Of a DNA stretch of 64,000 nt, positions 22,656-35,500 are shown piece after piece. The stretch is taken from assembly GCF_040436345.1 (NCBI RefSeq), contig NC_133232.1:9776001-9840000 (forward strand), in the 5' to 3' direction. Both the position numbers and the translations under genes were made by a program. The notes below the pieces were generated by a model. That model was not told where the DNA came from. It ran no database searches and saw nothing but the letters and a program-made list of their open reading frames with translations. This DNA comes from Pagrus major. Its lineage: Eukaryota; Chordata; Actinopteri; Spariformes; Sparidae. How positions within the stretch are numbered: position 1 is the first letter of the stretch; each line of letters begins with the position of its first letter.

Positions 22656-24437
22656 CTGTGGCGTGGCCACCGGGGTGGCTGGGGGTGGCACCGGCTACCC
22701 CTGGAATATGATTGACCACCTTGCCTGCCCCCCCACCAGAGCTGCCAATCAGTTTGTCTGGATCGAGATTCAAAAAATATACGGGATGCACTACTCTCTT
22801 TGCACTTCAGCTCTCATGCAGACTTTCATCTAAAAAGGAGAAAACAAGGGTAAGTTAACAGTCGCTCACAATGTGTAGTGTTAAAGGATTTACAAATGTT
22901 TAAATTAAGTTGATAAGTAAGTCGTATAAGTCGTTAGCACAGTGCGCTACTTAGCATAATGAATTGAAGTCTATGGGAAACATTAGCCTGCGCCGGCAAA
23001 GGTCGAAAAAAAACAAACGTCACAGCAACCCCAAGCTAGACTAACGGACTATAAAGACACACTGTGTGCACATACTGTGTGTGTGTGTGTGTGTGTCTGT
23101 CACCTTTCAAACAAAAGTTACAAGCTGCTTCATAAAATACAAGTGTGGAGGATAGCCATTTAGAGTTAGCTTTTTTTTAGTCTTCAAAAGATTTATTTCA
23201 TACACGTGCAAACAAGACAGCTTGGGGTTGCATGTTGATGTAACATGTCATTAGAGGATGATATAATTGCATGATACCTATCCTGTGTGTTTCAGTTTAA
23301 GGAAAGTGATTTTCTGACTTAACAATATTATTTTTAACCAAACAATATGCATGATTTCTTCAGGGGCAGACAGTGATAGGGAGAGAGAGAACTGCAGGAT
23401 GAAAAGGACTCAAAATATTGAGACCTTTTTCACAATAAAGAAAAAAAAGCTGCAGATAACGGTGATCAAGGTATCAGTCACTGCATCCTGAATCAGTCAC
23501 ACTCAAACTCACATACCACCTCTGCCACAATTGGGCTGGACTGTGGAATGGGCATTTTAATTTAATCAGAATTATTATTTTAATTCTGTTTTATTACTTT
23601 ACATCTATTTTAATACTCTTTATTGTTGATGAGTGGAAGTGTGGTTGTTGTTTTTATGAGCTAAGTTGAATCTATCTATCTGTCTATCAACCAAATAGGA
23701 AGGAATAGACTAGTAGCCTATAGCATAAGAAGTTTAAATGAACTGAACAGGATATGTCCACAATGTCAAGAAAGGCAGCAGGATGTCTTTAAAATTGATC
23801 ACATTTGAATAAGTATTAAAAGTTCAGTTGATGTTGTACTTGTATTGACATTTTGAGTAACTAATACAACATTTCCCAGGAACTTTGCATAATGATGAGC
23901 TTGAGGGCCCATCATCTGCAATTCAGCATTCTGCAGGTAGGCTAAATATTTAAGTCATAATAGATAACCCTAAGCAATTAAATAAAAAGAGTGTGTTTAA
24001 ATAACTTCTTGATGTAATAATTGAATATTTCTTTGTCTGATCAGACACTTCCCCTAGTGATCAGTTGGATCACGAAGATGCGAGGCAACAGGAGTCTCAT
24101 AGTCAAAGCTGCAGTGACACTGAAGAGGCCCCCCATGCTTCATACCCCACACCATCCCACCAACTGGGTATTTGATCTCTTTTGCTTTAAGATTTCAGAA
24201 AACTTATACAAATAATTTATCAATGATGATCAAGTCTAGTGCATTACTTCAACAGGAGACCCAGCTTTTGTTCACAAGATTGTTATTGAATTCAGTATCA
24301 CTGAATTCTACATTGTGTATTATAAATGAAAAGTCATGTATTATGCATAGTCTAAAATGTCATTTCAGTGTGCCACCCTTCCACAGTCTGTGCCCCTAGC
24401 TTGCCCCCCCAAGAAAAAAATTCTAGACACGCCCCTG
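22656..24437 (+). mobile_element. hAT element with TTF/ZMYM1-like 5' coding remnant
   Basis: Ends CTGTGGCGTGGC and ACACGCCCCTG lie between identical 8-bp duplications CTCATGAG (22648-22655 and 24438-24445). Inside, from ATG at about 23398, the sequence encodes MKRTQNIETFFTIKKKK, the typical opening of hAT transposases related to ZMYM1 and TTF-type zinc finger proteins. Two further exon-like pieces follow at about 23880-23935 and 24045-24170 (TSPSDQLDHEDARQQESHSQ). The catalytic part is missing. Located in the last intron of copy C. Confidence 0.8.
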
Positions 24438-25689
24438 CTCATGAGGACAGGCTTCATGCATGGTTGTGGCTATGTATAGCAGCCATACCACAAAAATGAT
24501 CATATGAACAGTACCTGTAAACTATGATGAGCGATCAAAAGCAAAACAGATTTTTGCAAAAATTCAGTTCAATTCAGAACTTTAAACTGGCAATAGACAT
24601 AACGTTTTCTGCTAGAGTGTGTCATAATGAAGTCAGTGTTGCACAATGTAATGGATGTAGAATAATGAAACCGTTAGTATTAACATTGGTTCCCTATAAA
24701 CTTTACTTTCGCTATACAATTTTGTCTGCCACCAGGCACGCAGTCAAAGGTTGACTGGTGATCCATCTCTATTATAGACTAAATGATTGACTAAGCTCAT
24801 CCTCTGTCCTATGATGTTGTTATTTGCAACTCTCACTGCCCAGGTGTCTTTGTAACAGCAGCACCAACAATTATATCACTTGGAAATGCTAGGAGGGAAA
24901 GGAAGTTGTCTGTTGCCACTTTAAGTACAGTAACTGAAAAGATGATGAATCAAGGAACATGTCCAATTATAATTTCCTCTAATGTCATGATCCAATCAGA
25001 CTCAGTCTGGTAGTTAAAACTTACGTTGTGGTGACTCGGGTCCCATCCACCCACTTCCAAATCCCCCATCCATATGAGTTATTCAGACCACTGACAAGTT
25101 CCTGTTAGTATAGCACATAGAGAAGACGAGAATGATTTTAAAAAGACATGTTCAAAGTTTTTCAGTCAAAACTGTTAGTTCTTTTGTACTATCATCTCCA
25201 CTGTTTTGGAATTTCGGTTAATAAAATCTAAATCTAAAATAGAGTTTTTCATATTGGCAGATAGCTATTAATTAATTGTCATTGATTCTTTCACCCATAC
25301 ATCTTACAGCAGTTTCCATCATGACACAAAAATACTGAAAGCTAGTTTGGACATGCTGACCTGAGACAACAAAACCAGTGTCTAAATGTGGCAGTGTCAC
25401 ATCATCTAGCAATACAGGTGCGGTAACAGGCACTAAGTTGTGAAGCACAACAACATGATTTGTCATTTGTACTGATGGCACTGCAACAACATTAATTACG
25501 ATGTTGTAGGGATAACACAAGCACAGCAATATCAGATAAAGCCCTTGGGACATGATGATTGTATAGAATTTAAGGTACATGCTAGCGTCAGGGATCACAA
25601 ATCCCAATATATCATGAGGGAATGAAACTCGCCACCTTATTCAACCGCCATATTCAAATCCAAGGCTCTGACCAGATTGCTAGATTTCA

Positions 25690-26840
25690 TTCACGGAATA
25701 TTACAATTTCTTTTTTATTAGAACTTTTGGGGTTTGTGCAATTTATGGCACAAAACTGCTCCCCCATAAACTCAGTCACTTTGGTTTATCTTTAACCCCT
25801 GTGCATTTGTTTGCATCTCACTGTGGCACACATTTTTTGCTGCTGCTTTTCAAACATGCTGCTAGGATGCTCCATGGAGACTGACGCAGTTGTCATATTC
25901 ATAGCCAGTGCCCACGTTGTGTAAATAGCAAACATACTTGCGCCCAACTGTGCGCCCCTGGGTGTGTTGGTCTTGAAAATGAGGTGTGGTCAGGCGCACT
26001 GATGGCACATTGCTATCTTCAGGCAACAGAAAGTGACTGCACCACAGACCCAGAAAAAGCTGGCCTGAAGTCAATGGAGTTGTGTGTTTCCTGCTATTTA
26101 AAGGCATTGTTCAGATAGTGAGATGCGCCTATATGGACTGGTTCACAACACGTGTACACTCTGCTTCAATTCCTTTTGGTCATTTTAAACATTTCCATGC
26201 ACATAGTAATGTCACTGTAACAAATACCATGGCACATTTAATAAGCAAAACTAAAAGCTGTAGTTATAAACTTGACAGGACAGGGGAAACTCTCCAGAGG
26301 GAACATAACTAAACTTTTAGCTTCTGAAATAAATATTTTTAGACAGGATCTCAGGATTTATCAGGCTTCAAAATATTTTACTGTATGAACCTGGACTGAC
26401 TGTGGACCTTTTGGTGTGTAGAAGAACACAGAACATGAATTAACATGAAATACTGACCAATCCTCAGTTAAATATCAGTTTATTTTCTCATATGCAGTCA
26501 AACAAAGTTGTTAATGGGACAGATGATTGTGAAACGGTTGGGCGGACACACTCCTGTCCCTCAACGAAGAAAAGTGCAACTGTTTAATAGCATTGTGCTG
26601 GGATCTGACACATAAAGGCAATGGGAGATGATGCTCAGATTGGTTTCATTTATGTTATGCCCAAAACATACTCATGATTTATTAAGCGCCTAAATACAAC
26701 CCCTTTTTGCCAAGAGCCTTACTTTGCTCCCAGATTATCCACTGTTTCACGAGCAAAAGGAAGTTGGACATGCTCTAAATGCACTTGTGCCTTGGGCTTT
26801 AGACCGTATGCCATAGATCTTTGAATAGGGCCCTTTATCT
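25690..26840. repeat. Dispersed DNA repeat in an intron of copy C
   Basis: Non-coding sequence between CTLD exons 1 and 2 of copy C that is absent from the equivalent introns of copies A and B. The part near 26770-26832 (AAATGCACTTGTGCCTTGGG, CTTTAGACCG, AATAGGGCCC) looks like the end of a common fish DNA element. The other end is not clear, so limits are approximate. Confidence 0.35.
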
Positions 26841-28965
26841 CCCCTATGTAATGAATTCTTTCTTTCCTTTCTTCCTCACCTGTTCACAGCTGCTGTCTAT
26901 GACGGCCAGATGTGCTCCCTTGACGACGCAGTCCTGTTTGCTTCTTGACCAGGTTTTCTTCACAGTTGAAACAAAGTAACAGTGGTTGCCAAACTACCTC
27001 CAGCCTGTCTCACATTGAATGCCTGCAAAATGAAAATGTGGAGAGGGACAAAATGTCACAAATAGGCAGAGAATACCAAAACACTGACTGTGTACACTTA
27101 ATTAATGAAACTTCAGAAACATCTTACCTCTTAATTTGATGATCTCCTTCTGTGACTCATTGTTGATTCTTGCCAAACTGTTGTAATTTGTCTGTAACTG
27201 CTCTTTTCCCTTCTGTAGAGTGTTATAACTGGTTTGCAATTGTTCTTTTTCTCTCTGCAGTAAATCGTATGCGCTCTGAAGGAGATTTTTATTCAAACTC
27301 AGTTTATTGTAACTTAATTGCCACAGGTCATTGCCCCTTTTCAGCGAAGAGTAATTCCCATGCAACTGATGATAAAGAGTCTGTAACTCGTCTTTTTCTC
27401 TTTGCAGAGCACTGTATCTGGTCTGTAACTGGTCCTTACTTGCTGCCAGATTATTGCGACTGGTCTGTACCCCCTGAAGATTCCTCTGCACGTCATTATA
27501 GTTTGTCTTTAACTGATCTCCCTCTCGTTTTAAGATGTAACTTGCCTGTAACTGGTCCTTCTGCATTTTCAGATTGTTGAAATTGACATTCAACTATTTT
27601 TTCTCTCTTTGCAGGATACTGTATTGGGTTTGTAATTGGTCCTTACCTGCTGTCAGATTCCTTTGATTGGTCTGTAGTCCGGCAAGATTCAGCTGCATGT
27701 TGTTATAGCTTGTCTTGAATTGATTGCTCTCTCGTTTTAAGGTGTTGTAAGTTACTTCTAACTGGTCCTTCTCTGTTTTCACGTTGTTGAAACTGACATT
27801 GAACTCATCTCTTTCAGCAGCCACAGAATTGTAACTTTGCTGCAGCTGGTCTTTTTCTGTAGTCAGGTTAGTCAGTCGGGCCTCTAACTGTTCTCTCTCT
27901 GCAGTTAGTGCCTCATAGCTGCTCTGCAGGTGATCTACTTGGGTGTTGTAACTGGCCTGCGTTGGGTCGGCTGAGACAAGACAGCCGATTATCTCATCTG
28001 TGAAATGCGAAAAGAATAATAATAATATTATTTGCTTAGATAATTGGATTTTAAAAAAGACTTACTACATTTCATATATTTATCTACAGCATGAGCTGAA
28101 CCTGCTAAACACAGTGTTCATGTTTTTAGTGAAAACAACAAAATCACTTACAGTAGAAGAACTGTCCGATGTTACCAGCCAACAGAACAGCGCACAGTAA
28201 CCCAAGACACACACTCGCACATCTGGAGGGCTGCTTTCTTCTCTGATTAGCCACTAAATCAAAAGTAAGAAAACAGTTAACCGGATTTTCACCTTGAACA
28301 GGAACATCATACTACTTCTTTAGAAAAACCAAATAAAAAAAACGTAAGCACAAATACACTTTATGAAAAGTTTCAGGATTATTTCTTAAAAATTTAGGTT
28401 TACCAAGATGTTAGTTTCCAAAAACACATGGATTGAGCTTTTTTTAAGTAGAAAAAAATGATACTCTACCTTTAGAAGTGAAACTTCCCATTGTGACATT
28501 CTTATTTATATATATGCTGTCATCGATTTCCATCGCATCCATTCTGATGATGGTCACTGTTTTTAACGTTTAGAGGAGGAAAATGTAGATATGATCTATT
28601 GATCTTTGGTTTTAGACATAAAAGTTTACTCCTGAAGATACTTTTTCCAAACTTTTTAAAGAGTACTTATAAATATGATCCAATGAATTCTCCATACTTG
28701 TACTTGTCCAAGTACCATTTAATTTTAGGAGAATGATAATCTATACAATCTCTTCAAATAAAACTGGAGTTGAATTGCATTAGAGTTGGTTGAAGAACAT
28801 TTACTCACAGTATAACATTCAATACTCTAAGCTGGAAATAGTCTCTAAAGATGCACTTACCTTGGTCTTGAGATGGTACAAAGAAGTCAGCATCAGAACG
28901 ACTGCCTCGACGATAAGAAGCTGCCACTGATTTATGGAAAAAATTAATGAAGGCTTAAGTGCTGT

Positions 28966-29012
28966 GATATTTATTGTGCAGAAAACAGGACGTTCCATTT
29001 GCTCATGTCATC
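28966..29012 (-). promoter_or_regulatory. Paralog-conserved upstream block, lectin copy C
   Basis: On the minus strand it reads TGATGACATGAGC, then GTCCTGTTTTCTGCAC, then AATAAATATCACAGCACTT. It aligns with the blocks upstream of copies A and B. It remains conserved although the gene body is broken, so decay may be recent or transcription may persist. Confidence 0.5.
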
Positions 29013-29599
29013 AATTGTTTGACTTACATTTACCTCTGATTGGTGTGAAAAACATCTTTAGAAACATTTTGTTCAGATGTTAGTTAATTATTGGCCAAAA
29101 TCATTCCGAATCAAACTGGAGTTCACCAGCCAAGTTTCATTATCACAGAGAGGTGGTTCACTCTCAGGCTCCAGACTTCTATCCTCTGTGGTTTCTGTTC
29201 TCTTTGACCACACTTTGACCACCCCACTGAGTTCAAATGAGTGACAGTGTTACGTAACTGAGATACAAGGTCATTCTTGCTAATTTAAAAATGCAAGCTC
29301 AGTAGTCTACAGACAAACACCACTTCAAGCACATTTACTATCCAGGGCATTAATGATTTACTGTATGACCTTATTTGGAAGAGTCAATATTTTTTGGGAT
29401 AAAATAAATTGTGCTCTTGAATTATTGATTTGGAAAGGTCACTCAGTCTGACCAACTTTCAGACCAATATTTTGTTCCGGAGCCAAATATCTACCGTCAA
29501 TGTTGCCTTTAGATTTGGTGCCGATATTCATCCTCCTTTTGAAGTTCTTAGGCAAAGTGGTGCTTTGAGCTAAATTCTTATGTCAGCGCAGCCCAGTCT

Positions 29600-32500
29600 C
29601 ATGTGAAAGTGTGTAATAAACCCGCCGATGCACTAGAGGAGAGCGTGGGAGTGTCATACACTGTAGGTGTGAAGTAGACACTTGTGCGAAGGTGCAACAC
29701 CTGCAGGGGGTGATAATGAAGGGTGATAAGGACTAATGTAGTATAAAAAGGGAGAAATCTGCATGGGGAGGTTTAGTTGGACATGGTGGTTAGTCACAGG
29801 ACTTTTACCAGGAGGCCAGGGTTTCAGTCCTGTGAGATGTCAATAATCAATAGTTTATTTTAGCAAAACCATGATCTCCTCCTAAACATGACCATATTGG
29901 TACCAATACCTACCTATCTCCCTGTGCCTAAACCTTTATTTTGAAAGTGTAACTGGACTTTGCATATTTATTATTTCTAACTTGACAACATAATGAGCAT
30001 TTTGTTTTGACTAAATATGGCAGCTTGGTCAGAGGCCTTAAGCCTCAAACTCTGAGGCTCTACCGACCTTTCTAGCATTTTGCAAGTTTCTGCAGTAATA
30101 AATATACAACATCTGGTTAGACTTTTGGAATAAAATGTGCTGACAAACATTTCACATATTATGACTTTTGGAGCGTTATTAACGTTGTAAAATGGTCACG
30201 GTTTGGTTAGGTTTAAGCACAAAAACTACTTGGTTACATTAAGTAAAGATCATGACAGATCCCGACAGTGACATGGTGGACCAGTGGCTCTATTACACAG
30301 TTTTGATACCGGTTTGGTCAGAGTGCTAACATTCTCAATGACAATATTACAGTTACATGCTGATTTTTTAGCTATATAGATATTACAATATTTATATCTT
30401 ATATATTTGGCATTAGCATGCTAACATTTGCTAATTAGCTCTAACTAGCAGCTGATGAGAATGTAATAGTTCTGTTGGTATTTGGCCATAAACCAAAGTG
30501 TTGAACTTTTGGCCGACAAGATGAAACATTACTTTTAATTCTTATCTGATAATTTACAGAACAATTCACAAGTCATTATTAGTACATTACTGAAAACAAC
30601 CCATTTCACAATCCACCTGCTGACTGATGTCAAGTCCGTGGTTACATTTACCATTTAAGTATCTTGCTACTCACAGTATTTCTGCAAGTCTGAAGAATGA
30701 TAGGGCCACAGTAATAATGTCACACACATCATACAATCAAGTCTACATAATTACATGCATGTGGAAATACCCATATCAGTTGTCTCGATGATGAAATTAG
30801 GATTAATCTGTGCTCCACTTGATTGTGTAAAGATTAACTCATGTTTCTAAACAGGGGCTTTGTTTGTAAGAGCGTTATCTGTAACTGATGCCATTCACAT
30901 GCCCCGTTTGCTGCTGAATGGTGTAAAATGGATTATAGCTAAAGTACCCATGCAGACAAATGATTTAGCCTGGCAGTGGTACAAGATTTAAAGCCATGCC
31001 AGATTGGAGGTGATGCTGATGGGCGTTCCCAGGAGTCTGTTTATATGGGTCAACTCACATTTATCTGTTCGATTGAGGACACAAATTTCTGTTGACTGTT
31101 TTTATCCAACCTTTGATTTGAATAATTTCTAAATATGCAGTTTACTGGGGATGAAGGAAAAGATAGAGAATAGAGAAATCCTTTTATGCAGACATTTTTT
31201 GACAGTAATTTTATCACTAATACAGTTTTTGTGAGAATCTGATGATACCAAAGACCTTCAAGACACACTGTCTTGCTGGCAGATTTGCTTTCATTACATA
31301 TTAAAATGAATCATGTATTTTATGTTCACTTTTTTATTTATAAGAGGTAGATATCAGTCACCTGCTGTCTTGATCTGTCAGGCTCTAACATTTCTCTTGA
31401 CAGCATGAAGGAGCTCAGACTGTAACTGAGCTCAGCCACACAGAAAGCAGATACAAATTCAGCTGACAGAAAACATGAGTCTATTTTTAGTGGCTGGACT
31501 GAATTTCCTCTAATCACCTCCAGGACTCCTGAATGAATAATGAATAGTATCTTGTCAGTAACATAATATCACAAAACCAACCCAGGCTAAGCATCCAAAA
31601 CATGCCAGTGGTAGAAAATGTTTCTAAATCAGCTCATACTGAGAGCTGATTATGTTTTTTGTTTTTAATGCAGCAGTTTTCTGACCTCAGTGACCGTTAT
31701 CATGTAGCCATACACATCTCCCATTGAAGCTGAAGGGAGGCTGTGAATGAGGAGGGTAAAGTTGCTGAGTGTCTGATGGAGATAAGGGGAAATGACTGTG
31801 GCTGAGAGACGCCATCCTTCAGCCTGTCACACCCTGCACTGCCCATATTAATTAGCCTCGATAACTCATGAGCTCATCTGAAACAGCCACTCCAGAAAAG
31901 GACTTATCGACATCTCAGGATCTGCTATCTCTACAATAACAACACAGTGATGTGTGTTACTTACTCACATGATACACAGATGCTGATGTGGCCAAAATTC
32001 AGATCATAATAATCCCCAAAAATTACTTTTTATTATTAATTATTAGGTTTTGATTCTTGAGAAAGTTGATCTTGATTGTATTGTGATAAAACACAGTGTT
32101 TTTCTGATAATATCCTGTGCATGCTGCAGATCTCATTTCCTGAAATTCTAACTCATATTCACTTTTTGCTATTTTCTTTTAACTTTATTATTTTCAGAAA
32201 ACAGAATTGTGAATGCAAATGATTCATTATCATTATTTTATTACTCATAATCTGAGTCGCCATGTGTTGATAAGGAATCCATATTACAGGTGCTATTGAT
32301 AAGATTCAGCAACTGAACGTGGCATTTCATCTCCCCTCTTCCATTGCATTCACCTCAACACAGCTGTTATGTTATATCTAATGTTGCTAATGCTAGCTAG
32401 CTAATGCTAAGGTTGCAAACATTAATGTTGTTGATGCTAGCTAACATTAACATGGCTAACGCTTGCTAATGTTGATGTCACTAGTGCTAGCTAGCTCACC

Positions 32501-35500
32501 TTAGGGCAGCCATTTTTATGTTTTTTTTCTACAAACTGGCAACTACCAAGACTCTTGGCGCTGACAAAGGCCGATACCAAATGATACCAGTGGCATTATT
32601 ACACCTATGACTGTTTTGGCTGAGCTGGAACCAACAGTCCTAAAGAGATATAAACAACTTAATTTGGGACCAGACAAACATTGTAAAATTATTAATTCAC
32701 AATCATAATAATGTTTTTAAGGAAAATATATCTATTTTCCTTAAAAACATTATTATGATAAATATAAGGAAAATATATCTATTTTCCTTAAAAACATTAT
32801 TATGATTGTGAATTAATAACTTTTATTCTGCACCTCTCTACAAGCTCTGTAGATGTATAATCTTAAAAAAGAAAGATTTGTCATTTGTTTATGTAGATGA
32901 GGGAAAGCACATGCAGCTGTCTCAGTGTGGCTTGTGGTAAATAGCCTATAAGTTTTTTTAAACATTACCAAAAACTTATCTACATGAATGGTGATCAATT
33001 GAAAGCTGAAAAGAGTAAATTAAAGAAAGAAATCCAAAATTAAATAAACTCTATCTCCAAAAGATGTTAACAGCTAATCTTACAAATACTTTTTGGCACA
33101 AATGTAAAAACTTACTGTTAAATTATAATGATGTTAAGGATTCCTTAAGTACATAGGTACTCTATGTAATGCAAATTACTTTTGATGTGACTTTATGCAC
33201 GTTCTTGAGTGCCTAGTCTCAGTGCCTCTCTCTCTCTATGCTCTGCTAACAGAGAGCAACAGTACCTGACGTAAGTTTAGAAATGGAAGCTGCTGACATA
33301 AACTAACAACTGGCTGTCAGCATGAAACAGAAGTTCCACAGAGCCCCTTTAAACTATGAAACTGTTATTGTGATGTGACTGGTTTCTAGTTTAACTTCAT
33401 TAATCTGAGTAATAAACATGGAGAAACTTTTAAACTTTTTTTTGAAAATGACTTGAGTGAAGGATGCATGAATTCATTCATTATAAAAAAAACATATATT
33501 TGTACGCTGATTACTCATTAATCAACAGTTTCTAAGGCATGTCTTGATGCAAAAACAAAACAGTAATCAATGCAAGAATTTAAGTATGTCCATCATCATG
33601 ATTACTTATTTAGTAACCATATTCATGTCTTCATTGCTGTGGTTGATTATTTATTTGGGGCTCCAATTAGTGTTACCTCGGCAGCAACTGCTCTTTCGAG
33701 TTCAGTAGAGTAGTTTCTGGTTGTCTGCAGTTGGACAAACAGAATAAAAACTTTGTAATCTGAGATCATATACCTTCTGGTGATAATTTCAAGTATTGTC
33801 CTCACTACAGGAACTACAGAAAACTACGTTTGTATTTCAAACACTCCTACCTGTATTCTTGACAGGGCTCTGAAAAACGTGTAGATTGCCCCTTTGGTTG
33901 AGAACAGCATGCAGCCCCAATCTACTTGGATTAACGGCAGGTAAAATGGAATTAAACAATGACACAGACAGTAGCTACATTTCTCTCCAAATGTACCACA
34001 TACTTGAACCAGATGTTCAGAAAATGGGCAGAGGAAAATGTGAATCTATCTCCATCCACTACTGTTGTGCAAATATTGAAAATTGCTTCATCAAAATAAG
34101 CAGTAGGTGGTGTGTATTCTCCGGCCAGGTGCCATTAAACAATTGCAGAAGAAGATGGTGCAATGAGAGGACCTTCTTTAAAGAGTACCAGTCAAACCTC
34201 AATACAAAGGAGAAAACATGATTGAAATAGGGCATTGTTGTTTCATGTATTAATGTGAGGAAGGTTACAGTCTTCTCATTCCTCCATCAAGATCTGATGT
34301 TTTATCTCTTCAGTGGAGCTTCAGTCGACCTTTAAGTCACTTGCTTCATGTAAGCCATGAGTTACTCACCAATTCTGTTTTCATTGCATTTCGTCACATT
34401 TTTCCACATCGACACACCAACATTTCTACATGGGCCGAGCATTAAAATTGTTGGAGATAGATAGAATTCCCCTAGCTGCTGGTGGTGATGGAGCAGAGCA
34501 GGCAGATAGAAGATGTTCAAACATCTGGATCATCCTGAGGAATGAGGTGGTGAAATGGCGGTGTTGGGTGGGTGATGGGAGGGTTTTTTGGAATTGAAGG
34601 TCTGACAGTCAAGACAGAAACGCAGAAGAACAACCTCTGAGAACTGAGTGGCTCAAGAAACACAGTCAAAAAGCTCATTGACCAGACGTGGTGATGTCAG
34701 AAATTAGTGAAAGGGATTTTGACAGCGTAGTGAGAGTAGATTGAAGTGGAAAAAGCAGAATTTTCACCAAAGCTTCAAGTTGCCAAGTTGACTAGATGCT
34801 TTCTTCCGAGGAGAAGCAAGAGATTGATATCTTCAGTGGACTATTTTTCATAGTTTTAACATATGTGTTGCCCTTGACAGAAAAATTAATTAATTGCTTA
34901 AATGGTACCTGCACGATTCTGAATTGTTTCGTCTCACACATTTACCCTTTATCATAAAGTCTGGATCACAAATTGATGTTCACGCTCTGACTTGCAGATG
35001 ATGTTACACAGATCACATTTCAGAATATACCCAAGGCTTTTTTGTATATATCACATTAGCTTATGACTTAAGAGGCTAAGCACTCCAATGCCGCCCTACC
35101 CCAAAAGGCACTGCCTCTGTTTTAGTTACAACCTTGAGATAAGAGCGTATGGCTCCCAGAGGAGGTACCTGAGGAGGGGCTGTTATCATTTTTGGCAGAC
35201 CTCCCGTGTAAACCTAAAGGCCGTCCTCCATATTCATCAGGGGTGATTATGTGCTGACCTCTGTCTGCTGTTAATCCTGAGCTGATGCATGCCCAGCAGG
35301 CAGGCATCATGGAGGAGGCGCGCAAACCTGACACTGCAGCCAATTAAGTGTCTCCGAGGTGAGAGAGACAGTGCAAGGGTGAGTACTAAAAGACTGTGTT
35401 CCTATCTATAGATATGGCCTCAGTATTCATTTCTGGTTATGATGATGACGATGATGATTTTGTTATTGTGTGTTTAACACAAACATTTGTTTACAAGACC

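Larger units (their letters stand above)
22302..28935 (-). pseudogene. C-type lectin receptor pseudogene, long neck (copy C)
   Basis: Same exon plan as copy B on the minus strand. Non-coding exon 28861-about 28935. Coding exons are 28542-28470 (ATG), 28253-28152, 27997-27128, 27022-26880, 25101-25025 and 22437-22302 (TGA). Every splice site is GT-AG and phases are kept. Defects are a TAG in the neck (27596-27594), a TAG in the first CTLD exon (26996-26994) and a 33-bp in-frame deletion in the second CTLD exon that removes the WIGL region (77 instead of 110 bases). QPN is changed to KPF and WND to WNS in the last exon. The last residues (EKF) and the stop come from a repeat inserted there. If translated, it would end at about residue 192, with membrane segment and partial neck but no lectin head. 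Confidence 0.87.

Noticed and set aside
33886..34221. Plus-strand frame of 111 codons
   Set aside because: No recognisable domain, splice context or paralog. Length is within chance expectation for a window of this size.
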